Assembly (NCBI RefSeq): GCF_023065955.2
Contig: NW_026622874.1
Location: 31,199,772 to 31,263,771, forward strand
Source of the DNA: Ursus arctos
Taxonomy: Eukaryota; Chordata; Mammalia; Carnivora; Ursidae
DNA: 64,000 nucleotides
Direction of reading: 5' to 3'
Of the stretch, positions 47,038 to 59,399 are shown piece by piece; positions within the stretch are counted from its first letter, which is position 1, and every line of letters begins with the position of its first letter. The notes beneath the pieces are model-generated. The model was given only the letters and a program-made list of their open reading frames with translations, was not told the DNA's origin and searched no databases. The position numbers and the translations under genes are program-made.

Positions 47038-50000
47038 TGGCATCATTAAAAACATATCTCTCGATAATCAGTCTCAATGTAAATGGCCTAAATGCTCCCA
47101 TAATGCCACAGGGTTGCAGATTGGATAAAAAGACATGACCCATCCATTTGCTGTCTACAAGAGACTCATTTTGAACCTAAAGACACATTCAGACTGAAAG
47201 TAAAGGGATGGAATACCATCTTTCACGCCAATGGACCTCAAAAGAAAGCTGGGGTAGCAATTCTCATATCAGACAGACTGGATTTTAAACTAAAGACTAT
47301 AGTTAGAGACACAGAGGGCACTATATTATTCTTAAAGGATGTATCCAACAAGTGGGTATGACAATTATAAATATATATGCCCCCAACAGGGGAGCAGCAT
47401 GATACACAAGCCAACTCTTAACCACAATAAAGAGACATATAGATAAAAATACACTAATAGTAGGGGACCTCAACACTCCACTATCAGCAATAGACCACCT
47501 AAGCAAGAAATCAGCAAAGAAACAAGAGCTTTGAATGCCATACTCGATGAGTTGGACCTCATAGATATATATAGAACACTACACCCCAGAACCAAAGAAT
47601 ACTCATTCTATTCTAATGCCCATGGAACATTCTCAAGAATAGACCATGTTCTGGGTCACAAAACAGGTCTCAACCGATATCAAAAGACTGAAATTATTCC
47701 CTGCATATTCTCAGACCACAACGCTCTGAAATTGGAACTCAACCACAAGGAAAAATTTGGAAGAAACTCAAACACTTGGAGACTAAGAACCATCCTGCCC
47801 AGGAATGATTCGATAAACCAGGAAATCAAAAATCAATTTAAACAATTTATGGAGACCAACGAGAATGAAAACACAATGGTCCAAAACCTATGGGATACTG
47901 CAAAGGCAGTCCTAAGGGGGAAATACATAGCCATCCAAGCCTCACTCAAAAGAATAGAAAAATCTAAAATGCAGTTTTTATATTCTCACCTCAAGAAGCT
48001 GGAACAGCAACAGAGGGACAGACCTAATCCACGCACGAGGAAGCAGTTGACTAAGGTTAGAGCAGAAATCAATCAAGCAGAAACCAGGAGTACAGTAGAG
48101 CAGATCAACAGGACTAGAAGCTGGTTCTTTGAGAGAATCAATAAAATGGACAGACCACTGGCAAGACTTATCCAAAAGAATAGAGAAAGGACACAAATTA
48201 ATAAAATTATGAATGAAAAAGGAGAGGTCACAACCAACACCAATGAAATTGGAAGGATTATTAGAAACTTTTATCAACAGCTTTATGCCAATAAAAAGAG
48301 ATGGAGGCCTTCCTGGAAACCTATAAACTACCAAGACTGAAACAGGAAGAAATTGATTTTTTAAACAGGCCAATTAATTATGAAGAGATTGAAACAATGA
48401 TAAACAACCTTCCAAAAAACAAAACTCCAGGCCCAGACGGTTTTCCTGGGGAATTCTACCAAACATTCAAAGAAGAAATAATACCTATTCTCCTAAAGCT
48501 ATTTCAAAAAATAGAAACAGAAGGAAAGCTACCAAACTCATTCTATGAGGCCAATATTACCTGATCCCCAAACCAGGCAAAGACCCCATCAAAAAGGAGA
48601 ATCACAGACCGATTTCCCTAATGAATATGGACACCAAAATCCTCAACAAGATCCTGGCTAATAGAATCCAACAGTACATTAAAAGGATTATCCATCATGA
48701 CCAAGTGGGATTCATCCCTGGGATGCAAGGGTGGTTCAACATTCGCAAATCAATCAGTGTCATAGGTTTTACCCAGAAGGAAAAATTAAAAAATCATATG
48801 ATTCTCTCAATAGATGCAGAAAAAGCATTTGACAAAATACAACATCCTTCCCTGATTAAAACCAGAGTGTACGGATAGAGGGTACATTCCTCAATCTCAT
48901 AAAAACGATCTATGAAAAGCCTACAGCAAATATCATTCTCAATGGGGAAAAGCTGGAAGCCTTTCCCTTAAGATCAGGAACACGACAACGATGCCCACTC
49001 TCGCCACTACTATTCAACATAGTACTAGAAGTCCTTGCAACAGCAATCAGACAACAAAAAGGGATCAAAGGTATCCAAATCAGCAAAGAGGAAGTCAAAA
49101 TGTCTCTCTTTGCAGATGACATGATACTCTATATGGAAAACCCAAAAGAATCCACGCCCAAACTATTAGAAGTTATAGAGCAATTCAGTAATGTGGCGGG
49201 ATACAAAATCAATGCTCAGAAATCAGCTGCATTTTTATACACGAATAATGAGACTGAAGAAAGAGAAATTAGAGAATCCATCCCATTTACAATAGCACCA
49301 AAAACCATACGTTACCTTGGAATTAACTTAACCAGAGACGTAAAGGACCTATATTCTAGAAACTATAAATCACTCTTGAAAGACATTGAGTAAGACACAA
49401 AAAGATGGAAAAATATTCCATGCTCATGGATCGGAAGAATTAACATAGTTAAAATGTCCATGCTACCCAGAGCAATCTACACTTTCAATGCTATCCCGAT
49501 CAAAATACTGATGACATTTTTCAAAGAAATGGAACAAATAGTCCTTAAATTTGTATGGAACCAGAAAAGGCTCCGAATCGCCAAGGAACTGTTGAAAAGG
49601 AAAAACAAAGCTGGGGGCATCACCATGCTGGATTTCGAGCTGTACTACAAAGCTGTGATCACAAAGACAGCATGGTACTGGCACAAAAACAGACACATAG
49701 ACCAATGGAACAGAATAGAGAGCCCAGAAATGGACCCTTGGCTCTTTGGGCAACTAATCTTTGATAAAGCAGGAAAAAACATCCGGTGGAAAAAAGACAG
49801 TCTCTTCAATAAATGGTGCTGGGAAAATTGGACAGCTACATGCAAAAGAATGAAACTTGACCACTCTCTCACACCATACACAAAGATAAACTCCAAATGG
49901 ACAAAAGACCTCGATGTGAGACAGGAATCCATCAAAATTCTAGAGGAGAACATAGGCAGCAACCTCTACAACATCGGCCAAAGCAACCTTTTTCATGACA

Positions 50001-50830
50001 CGTCTCCAAAGGCAAGAGAAACAAAAGATAAAATGAACTCGTGGGACTTCATCAAGATAAAAAGCTTCTGCACAGCCAAGGAAACAGTCAAAAAAACTAA
50101 GAGGCAGCCCACGGAATGGGAGAAGATATTTGCAAATGATGCTACAGATAAAACACTGGTATCCAAGATCTATAAAAAACTTCTCAAACTCAATACACGA
50201 GAAACAAATAAACAAATCATAAAATGGGCAGAAGATATGAACAGACACTTTTCCAATGATGACATACAAATGGCTAACAGACACATGAAAAAATGTTCAA
50301 AATCATTCGCCATCAGGGAAATTCAAATCAAAACCACACTAAGATACCACCTTACACCAGTTAGAATGGCAAAAACTGACAAGGCAAGAAACAACAATTG
50401 CTGGAGAGGATGTGGAGAAAGGGGATCCCTCCTACATTGTTGGTGGGAATGCAAGTTGGTACAGCCACTCTGGAAAACAGTGTGGAGGTCCCTTAAAAAG
50501 TTAAAAATTGAGCTACCCTATGACCCAGCCATGGCGCTACTGGGTATTTACCCCAAAGATACAGACGTAGTGAAGAGAAGGGCCATAGGCACCCCAATGT
50601 TCATAGCAGCATTGTCCACAATAGCTAAATCGTGGGAGGAACCAAGATGCCCTTCAACAGATGACTGGATTAAGAAGTTGTGGTCCATATATACAATGGA
50701 ATATTACTCAGCTATCAGAAAGAACGAGTTCTCAACATTTGCTGCAACATGGACGGGACTGGAGGAGATAATGCTAAGTGAAATAAGTCAAGCAGAGAAA
50801 GACAATTATCATATGATTTCTCTCATCTAG
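47038..50830 (+). pseudogene. L1 ORF2 (endonuclease-reverse transcriptase), broken
   Basis: Starts ATGGCATCATTAAAAACATA and is split into frame pieces at 47,531-48,340, 48,301-48,564, 48,621-48,878, 49,100-49,393 and 49,454-50,830, with the first 500 bases also interrupted. Recognisable parts are the end of the AP endonuclease (SRIDHVLGH, about 47,632), the fingers motif [14 protein letters not shown] (about 48,420), the reverse-transcriptase active site FADD (about 49,108) and the C-terminal CX3CX7HX4C zinc knuckle [18 protein letters not shown] (about 50,399). The last 458 codons are open. Confidence 0.93.
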
Positions 50831-51130
50831 GGAACATAAGAAGTAGGAAGATTAGTAGGGGAAGAAAGGGATAAAGAAAGGGGGGGTAATCAGAAGGGGG
50901 AATGAAGCATGAGAAACTATGGACTCTGAGAAACAAACTGAGGGCTTCAGAGGGGAGGGGGGTTGGGGAATGGGATAGACTGGTGATGGGTATTAAGGAG
51001 GGCACGTATTGCATGGTGCACTGGGTGTTATACGCAACTAATGAATCATCAAACTTTACATCAGAAACCAGGGATGTACTGTATGGTGACTAATATAATA
51101 TAATAAAAAACATTAAAATAAAAAAAAAAA

Positions 51131-52020
51131 TGCCTCTTTCTTTTATATATCTGCCTTAACGAATTCATGTGTTTCTTTGACTCCTGAAATAAAACCAGAT
51201 TTTTTTGGTAACAAGCATAAAAAAGGCCTTCTCTACAGGTGTTTCTCTAATTGTGGTTCTTAATACTACATCAGTACCATCCAGGATTTGTTAAATATAC
51301 AAATTCCTATGCTCCATCCCATAGCAAATGAATAAGAACCTTTGGAGGTAGGTAGGGCCTGAAGATACCCATCTTTAAAAAGCAACCCCTCCAAGGGACA
51401 TTCATGTAAAACAAATCTTTACTCCATAAAGACTGATCTTAAATGCAGAGTATTTCACCCTCTATAGATGATTTTAAGTTCAATGGTCTAATACATACTG
51501 TTTCAAGTATAAAAAGTATTAAAGAATACTTTCCCAGTATCTCAAGAAGAAATACCAGAGAAACAAATCTTTTGGGAAATAAATCTTCCTGCTTATGCTA
51601 CATCTTCCGTCTATGAGAACAGTTTCCCCAACTATCAATAGTGAGACCCTGGGAGTCGTGTTTAGTATAGTCAAGTATGGTATAGTCAAGTGTAGTATTC
51701 TTAATCTTTGGTTCTAATTGATTGAGCTGGAGTAATACCTATCCTGGATGGACCAATCAATCCCAGCCAACCACTTCCTGTCATTTGAACTGAGAAAGCA
51801 GAAGACTACCATAATTGGGACCTATCATCTTAGGGTTTAGCATGAAATTCACTAATTCTTGACACCAACATCCCCAGAGCTGCCCTGTTCCCAGTCTTAA
51901 TTTAGTCCTGAGATTTAAAAAAAAAAAAAAAACAAAGGATTTTTCAACAGTGAAACAAGAACAGGATAAAAAGAAACATTTAGAATACTCACAAAAAATT
52001 GAAATTAAAAAAATAAAAAT
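51131..52020. other. Unique intergenic sequence
   Basis: No gene or clear repeat recognised; an A-run lies at 51,918-51,932. Confidence 0.45.
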
Positions 52021-52830
52021 TTAAAATTCAATGTAAGGGCTGATAGATACAGTTGAAGACATCTCTTAGAAAACTGAGTAAAATGACCAAGATGTAGAAA
52101 ATAGGAAAAGAGGATAAGGTGATACAGAGTGCCTGTGTAGAAATAAACAGGGTTTCAGAAAAAAAGAAGAGGAGAAAAAATCATCAAAGGAAAGAAATCT
52201 GGAAAATTTCCCATATTTGAAGGCCAAGACTTTTCAGATTGAAAGGGTACTCTAAGTGCCTAGTACAATTGAGTGCCTTGTACACCAAAACACAGCTCAT
52301 GAATTTTTAGAATACTGGGATGGCAAGAAGATCAGATATCAGATGTATCACAAGGATAAATATAGAACAATCTGATACATAACAGTTGCTCAGTAAACTA
52401 TAAACTAGAAGGCAATAAAGAAATGCCTTCTGAATTCTGTATGAAAATTAATTCCTAAACTTCTATATCCCCAACCAAGTTAAAAGTAAAATGAAAAGGT
52501 AGAATAAAAACGATTTCAGACAGCTATGGTCTCAAAAACATCTCACCTCCTATGCATCCTCTCTCAAAAAGTTATTTGAGAACGTTTTCCAACATAGTAA
52601 CTGAAGAAACCATATAAGAGAAGGACACAGGTTATAGGACATAGGAGCTTGAACATGTAAGAGAAACTCTTGGAATCCCAGGAGGGTGTTAAGGGAAGAG
52701 CCAGGTGGACATCTGGACACCATGCATAGAAGGCAATGAGTTCTAATGGGCCAAGTCAGTAGGCTCCAAGAGAAAGACTTCTTCATGAAGATGAATGTGA
52801 TAGAACACATAACATGCCTCAACATCTTGA
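52021..52830 (+). mobile_element. HAL1 relic
   Basis: 'aagaaatctggaaaatttcc', 'cctcctatgcatcctctctc' and 'cttggaatcccaggagggtg' follow a HAL1 ORF1 C-terminus and 3' part. A Can-SINE (52,837-53,019) lies at its right end. Confidence 0.55.
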
Positions 52831-52836
52831 GAGGGG

Positions 52837-53019
52837 ATTTTTTTTGAGAGAGAGAGCACAGTACCAATGGGGCGGGGCAGAGGAAGAGGGAGGGAGAATC
52901 TGACGCAGACTCCGTGCTGAGTGTGGAGCCTGATTCCGGGCTCAATCTCACAACCCTGAAATCATGATCTGAGCTGAAACCAAGAGTCAGACGCTCAATT
53001 GACTGAGCTACCCAGGCAC
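52837..53019 (-). mobile_element. Can-SINE (older)
   Basis: T(n)GAGAGAGAG start and 'gactgagctacccaggcac' end; diverged body. Confidence 0.88.
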
Positions 53020-53561
53020 GTAAGAGGGTATTTAGACACACGGGCTTGCCTTAGTGATGGGCACATAGAGAACTAAGAAGGTTAAAAAAAAAAAGACAAC
53101 AATAAACCTCAATTTGCAAGAAAATAAATGTAATCATAGTTTACTACAATGCTTAACTCTGAATAGCAATCACTTAGTCATCACATGTAAACATTGAATA
53201 TTGATATAACAGAGTATAATTTAACACTTTTGGAGTATAAAAACTATGGAAAGTGTGCATATGAGCAGTAAGAGTAGGGGATGGAAAGAGAGCTAAATCC
53301 TAATCTTCTGTAGTGGAATAGATAATGACTAAAATGGAAAAACTAAGTAGTAACAATACAATCATGTTATTTGGAGACATGGAGAGAAACACCAAAATAA
53401 TCAGATAAACAAGGAGAAATAAATGCTTATTACATGGAAGAAATCACAGGAGAGGACCCGAAGGGTGCTGTGTTTTATTACAAACCTTGTAAGACTGTTT
53501 TGCTTTTTAAATATGTACACATAACTTTGATTCTTTTAAAAAGAAAAAAGGTACTATATCA

Positions 53562-53640
53562 AAAGCTAATGATGTACTGTATGGTGACTAACATAACATA
53601 ATTTAAAAAGTTAAAAGAGATTTTAAAAAAGAGGATTTAT
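53562..53640 (+). mobile_element. Short L1 3' terminus
   Basis: 'gatgtactgtatggtgacta' followed by 'acataacataatttaaaaag' matches the very end of the L1 at 51,073-51,117. Confidence 0.75.
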
Positions 53641-56600
53641 TAACTTGAGTCACAGAAATGCACAAGCTGGGAAGGTCTCACAATTGGTGTGTCAGTTTGA
53701 GCTCTCTGGAAGGCAGATGCCGAGGTAGAGTTAGGAATGCAAGAGTTTCACTGAGGCTGATGCCTGTGAAAGAGAATGGAGAAAGGGAATAAATAGGAGT
53801 AGGTATGGAAAGTCTCAGCCCACAGCACAGGTCTGATCTCTGCTAAAGAAGAAGGGGAAGGATGGGGGATTAGGTAGAAAGAACTTCAGACCATGGTGCA
53901 ACTCTGAGGAAGTTTCGGGCAGTCCAATAGCAAACTCCAGAGCAAATACTGCCTCTTGGAGAAATTTCTGTCTGAGCAGAAATGGTCAAACCATAGTCGC
54001 CCCACCATATTCAGTCTTTGCCTCAATCTCTTCACAAAGAGAGCATTTCCTTGCTTTGAACACTGCAACATATCCTTCTGTATCTCCATGGTTCATACGG
54101 GCTTTCTTCCAGTGGAGAAAAACTTAGAATGAGATAAACTACAGCACATCTCTACAGTTGATTGTAGGGTTGCAGTTGGTACTCATCAGTTTCTTCTTCT
54201 ACTATCCATTCTAAATTTTACGCACGAGATATCACTTCTGGAGGTCTTGGCAGGTTACATGGTGGTGTAGCCAACCCACATTTCTGAGGAGTATGAACCC
54301 TGACTCCTTCAACAGTCAGAGTTGCTGCACTTTTCCTTTCACAGTGACACTGGTCAACAGAGTACCACAAAGCCTGCAAGCAGATCCCCTGCATTCCATA
54401 GATATCCTTCTCTGCCCTTACTGTATAACAGCAGCCTTATCTCCTCTTGATAATCAGAGCCAATTACCCCTGACAGGATGGTGACTCTTTTCTCTCTTGC
54501 TGATCCCTGGACACAGGAGTCCACAGTGGCCAGTGGCAGTTTAGGTTGTGGTTCAATAGGACCCCAGCAAGAATGCTTCCTCTTTCAGGACCAAAACCTA
54601 TAACCCTACAAGAACCCAGAACTGTGGGGACAGGAATCACAAAGTTCCCCAAGAGGTCTCTAGAAATGGCGGTAAATGGAGCCACTCAGGCTTCCACTCC
54701 ATGGCTCCCAAGCCATATATAGAAATCTGAGTCAGTGTAAGTAAGTACATATACTGCATCTTATAGTACGTATTCTCCATCCTTCCAAAGTATGTTTCCA
54801 AGCTAGCACTCAATTATAATTTCAGCAGGTCATTCAATGTTCTGTCAGGCCTGCTACTTCTAGTTGGTGTGATAAGTGAAATGACCAGTAGATCCAATGG
54901 TCATGGGCCCCCCTCCTGTAGCTCCTTTGCTGTGAAGTTGCTCCCCTGGTCAGATGATGAAGTTGACCCCCAGTCACATGGATACCATGAGTGATTCCAT
55001 GCTTGTGAATTGGGCACTCCATAAGGAATGCCATAATGGTGCTGGCTGAGGCTCTGTATGCAGGAAAGGCAAATTCATAACTGTTATAAACTTCTTTTTT
55101 TGTAAGAACGAATCATTGGCCCAGTGTAGCACACATTAAACTGAGTGGCAAATTGGTCTCTCAAAGAATAGTGCCATATTGTGAGCTCAATATCACTCTC
55201 TGTTGCTGACAGGCTGGACATTCAGAAGCAGTAGTAGTTAGATAGGCCTTGGTAAGTAGGACTCCATGTTCTTGAGTTCATGTATAAACTCTATCTCTGA
55301 CACCACTATCACTCTGTTCATCTGCCCATTGTGCCAGTTCCTGACGATAAAGGCTGACTAAGGTCAAGTCATTTTGTCTACTCAGTTATTCAATGCTCCT
55401 TCCATGTTGATTGCATTCTGATGGGTCTGGCTATGCCACCATTGTAACAGAAGGGTCACAATGACACTTTAGGTTCCCAGGTTAACTTCCTATGCCCAGT
55501 AATCCCCCAAAATGTCTGGACAATCTCCTTTCTCTGAGTAAATGGCTGAAGGTCCTTTGGGGAAGAACTAGAAGAATCTTTACAATACATTTTTCCTGGG
55601 GACCTATTTACATTTTCAATCAACAGATTTGGGGTCTGAAAACTGGCATAGGCCGATTGGCTTAGGAACTGAGCAAGGGGTCACAACTTTTTATTGGGGG
55701 AACTGCCCTCAGCCTTCTGTTCACCCATTCTTGCTTTCTTCTGATTGTATGAGGCAACACCTTTGTTGGTTTCCCATTTATCCTGTCCCTAAGGATGCCC
55801 TGTTCTCTTAATCATCTCCACAACTCCCTTGTTGATTAAGTCTCCTTAGCTGTATCTCCATATTTATCAGTTATTACCATAATTATTTTCCCTGGCTTCT
55901 GGCAGCTAAGGGCCACCAGCTGGCCTCTATTGTTTCAGAATCCCAGCATCCCCACTGCTCCTGAGGAGCCCCGTCCTGTAACTGCATCGCCCACCATCAG
56001 CCCTGGCCTACAGAGAAGAGTCAGGACTCATCTTCTTGGTGAGACTGGTACCTATCTCATTAGCACATTTCTGATAGTTTGGTAAATGGTGTGACTTCTA
56101 GGCCCTCCTGTAGAACATAATCCTCTGGTGGGTCCTCTGGCTTCACATAATATGTACTTGTCAACATGCTTACCTTCCTAGCCTTTAAATCCCTTCTGCC
56201 ACCATCTGCTATGGCCACGTGGGCATTTCAACTTCTCTAAGGATGAACCACCACTTTCTCTGGCTGTCTAAGAACCACCCTTGTGCCACTGAGAAACGTC
56301 CCAAGCCACTGAATTCTTGCTTGCCCAGTCTTATTTTCTAGCTTCTTTAATCAAGCACCCTGGCAGCTGCCAGTATATATGCTAGCTAATTCTTGCAGCT
56401 TCAACAAGGTATAATTTCATTCTTCCCTTTTCAGGTATAATATGTCCACAGCGGAGCATACTAGACTTGAAGCCTAGTGATTACCCCAGCAGGCAGGAAA
56501 GGAAGAGGGAATATCTCCTTGTGGGTGGCATGTGCACTAGTTCCTAAACGCTGGAATGGGCTGCTTAGCAGGCCTGCCACTTCTCAGTTCTCTCTAGGAG
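53641..56600 (-). mobile_element. Decayed ERVL-like endogenous retrovirus fragment
   Basis: Minus-strand sequence with scattered pol similarity. The open piece at 54,834-55,034 contains GIHVTGG, HHLTRGA and HWIYWSFHLSHQ, which look like the region around the integrase catalytic core of ERVL-type elements. Upstream in element direction (55,500-56,000) the order fits reverse transcriptase/RNase H but is too broken to read. Stops and frameshifts throughout; no env and no clear LTR pair seen. Inactive. Confidence 0.5.
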
Positions 56601-58270
56601 TTTTCTTTTTCTGAGAATTTTCTCTAAAATATTGATATTTCTAAAAGTTCTTCTCATGAACTTGATTACATCCTATACATTTTACAAAAGACATTCTTAA
56701 AAACACCATGATGATAAGAGGGGAGCGAATATTGGAGGGCTAAGCAATCATCATTGCAATATGCATCATAAAGGTATGCTCCCTGTGGATAAAGATCTTC
56801 CTAATTACCTGAATACTCTGTGACCTGTTGTTGTCCTATACCACACCTGAAAAAGTAAGATACTCTTCTTGGAAGTGCATCTTTATCTTTCTTCCTTAGC
56901 AATTTATACTATGACAGCAAGAAAAACAAACAAGAGTGCATCAGTGCTGAGTATTCCCTCTCCTCCTCATTCTGCTAGCATCCACAGCTCTCCAGCAAAG
57001 ACGCATATAAATAAAAGATCTACAAATAAGATGTTTTGCCATGGAAATAATGAACCAAAACTACCCTGCTGTGTAGTCGCAGGGGATTTTGACAATCTGT
57101 CTTCCAAATGTGTGTAGCTGTATCCTGAGACATGGATAAAATATTAGAAAAGCTTCATGTCATACTCATTGGCTTCATGTCATACTCATTGTCATACTAT
57201 AGTGCTCATCCCCAAATTCTACTTGGCTTTCCAGTGCAAGGGCCTTAGGATAACGACCAGAGTAACCAAGAGACCCTATCCCTCCGGTTGGTCATAGTCC
57301 TTCCACCGGTGTAATCCCTGGGCCTTGGGGGGATGTGCTGTGAATTTTTATTTCTTGGTTGAGTATAATAATAGCTATCATTTATTGAACACCTAGCATG
57401 TACTGCATCATTTAACTCCCAACACCACATAGATATTATTATGCCCAAATACTCATGTATTATACCCATATACCCATATAGAGGAGGCTGGTTGCTATCA
57501 GCCAGCAAATGCCAGACACTGTTTGTTTATTTAATTCAACCTCCCTCTTCCATTGTGTATATGATTCTGGAAAGGCTCTTCAAATTTACTGTAGACTGAA
57601 GAGTAGTATAAATACAGACCCGTGCAAGTATACCCATATATACAAAAATATTATGAGAGGGTCTTAAACATAGTTCAAAGAATCAACACCATTCAAACAA
57701 GTTACTTACATGTACTACTTAGTAGGTTGCTAAGGAGGCCTAGTTGCTATGTAGCATTTTAACAAGTAATCATATTACTTTAATTAAGTTGCTATGGGGC
57801 CTATTAACAAGTAATCATATTAATCTTGTGTTTGTATATAAATTCAGTTTTCACTGGGCTAAAATATGGAACTATAGTTAAAATATGAAGCTTTGGTTCC
57901 TGTGGTTAAAACATGAAACTATGCTAATATGTATTCAGCCTTCTTAGTTTGTTATTCTGAAAGAATAGCTGCCTTTCCACACCTTTCTCAATGGTAGTGA
58001 AGACACCGAATGGCAGGAAAAATACTCCACCAGCCACTGTGCCTCTGCCTGGGCTCCTTCCTCCTCCAGCCCTTTATTCAGAATGTCTTCTTATCTGTAC
58101 TGTCCACAAGGGCAAGGGAGTAAGAGGTTATTGCGAAGAAAAAATGGAAAACAATAGAGAAGAAGAAAATCAAGAAACTATTACTAGGAGGAGATTTACA
58201 ATCAAATTTAAAATGGAAAGCTCCAGGGCACTGGTATAAATAAGCACACATAAAATATATCCCAATAAAA
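56601..58270. other. Intergenic sequence with small duplications
   Basis: 57,360-57,470 resembles a minus-strand MIR ('atcatttattgaacacctag'). There is a 20-bp tandem duplication at 57,151-57,190 and a diverged duplication at about 57,720-57,830. No gene seen. Confidence 0.45.
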
Positions 58271-58274
58271 TGCA

Positions 58275-58492
58275 GAATTTTTTTTTTAAAACTAGCACCC
58301 ACATGTGCGCACACACACGTGTGGTGGGGGGTGGGTGGGTGGGGCAGAGGGAGAGGGAGAGAGAGAATCTTAAGCAGGCTCCACATTCAGTGTGGAGCTC
58401 ATGTTGGGGCTCGATCTCACCACCCTGACATCATGACCTGAGCCAAAATCAAGAGTTGGATGTTTACCCGACTGAACCACACAGGTGTCCCT
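58275..58492 (-). mobile_element. Can-SINE (older)
   Basis: T-run, 'gagggagagggagagagaga' body, ending 'gaaccacacaggtgtccct'. A CA/TG-rich expansion lies near its tail (58,305-58,345). Confidence 0.85.
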
Positions 58493-58534
58493 AAAAATGC
58501 AGATTTTATAAAAAATATGCAGACTAGACTGTCT

Positions 58535-58646
58535 CTTTTTTTTAAGATTTTATTTTTCAGTAATCTCCACACCCAACATGGAGCTCAAACTTACAACCCC
58601 AAGCTCCAAAGTCACATGATCTACTGACTAAGCCAGCCAGGCCCCC
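58535..58646 (-). mobile_element. Can-SINE fragment (old)
   Basis: 'tttttttaagattttatttt' then a short body ending 'aagccagccaggccccct', like the copy at 35,404-35,556. Confidence 0.75.
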
Positions 58647-58925
58647 TGAGATTAGACCGTTTCATAGAACTATTTTAAGGCCGTAAGGAAGACTCCAGCA
58701 ATAGTACATCAGGTTAAAGCATGGAATTTATCATTATACCTGGGATTTAGTTGAGTCTTTGTCCCAATAAGTCCTTCATTTTAAGTGATATTTTAAATAT
58801 TCCTCATCCTAAATTTGGTCAGATAATCAAACTTCTTTTAGCCAGATATTTATTTGCTATAAGCGTTTATCTCTCTGAAACAAAATGTAGTTATAACTTA
58901 TAATGATATTTAAAATAAACTAGGG

Positions 58926-59165
58926 GGGGGCGCCTGGGTGGCACAGCGGTTAAGCGTCTGCCTTCGGCTCAGGGCGTGATCCCGGCGTTATGGGATCGAG
59001 CCCCACATCAGGCTCCTCCACTATGAGCCTGCTTCTTCCTCTCCCACTCCCCCTGCTTGTATTCCCCCTCTCGCTGGCTGTCTCTATCTCTGTCAGATAA
59101 ATAAATAAAATCTTTTAAAAAATAAATAAATAAATAAAATAAAATAAAATAAAATAAAATAAAAT
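58926..59165 (+). mobile_element. Can-SINE (young), nested at the head of another
   Basis: GGGGCGCCTGGGTGGCACAG to an AAATAAATAAAATC tail expanded into (AAATA)n(AAAAT)n. A 14-15-bp target duplication '(a)aaataaactagggg' precedes and follows it; its second copy includes the first four bases of the next SINE. Confidence 0.93.
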
Positions 59166-59176
59166 AAAATAAACTA

Positions 59177-59398
59177 GGGGCACCTGAGTGGCTCAGTCGG
59201 TTGAGTGTCTGACTCTTGGTTTTGTTTTGGGTCATGGTCTCATGGGTCATGAGATTGAGCCCGGCATCAGGCTCTGTGCTCAACAGAGAATCTCCTTGAA
59301 GATTCTCTCCCTCTGCCCCTCCCCCTAGTCCTGTATGCATATGCTCTCACTTTTTCTCTCTCTCAAATAAATAAATAAATAAATCTTTGTTAAAAATA
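59177..59398 (+). mobile_element. Can-SINE (older), host of the nested insertion
   Basis: GGGGCACCTGAGTGGCTCAG, GACTCTTGGTTTTGTTTTGG, CT-rich body, (AAAT)n tail. The younger SINE inserted just after its GGGG start. Confidence 0.93.
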
Positions 59399-59399
59399 A

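Larger units (their letters stand above)
45128..51130 (+). mobile_element. Nearly full-length carnivore L1 (dead copy)
   Basis: About 6 kb in canonical order: a GC-rich 5'UTR (45,128-46,064) starting GAGTAGGTTAAGATGGCAGA, ORF1 (46,065-46,964), a short inter-ORF gap, ORF2 (47,038-50,830), a G-rich polypurine 3'UTR (50,831-51,110) and an A-rich tail. Flanks 'aaatacctaactct' and 'aaatgcctctttct' are a possible 10/14 diverged target duplication. Several frameshifts and stops in both ORFs make it immobile. It is oriented away from SYT14. Confidence 0.95.
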
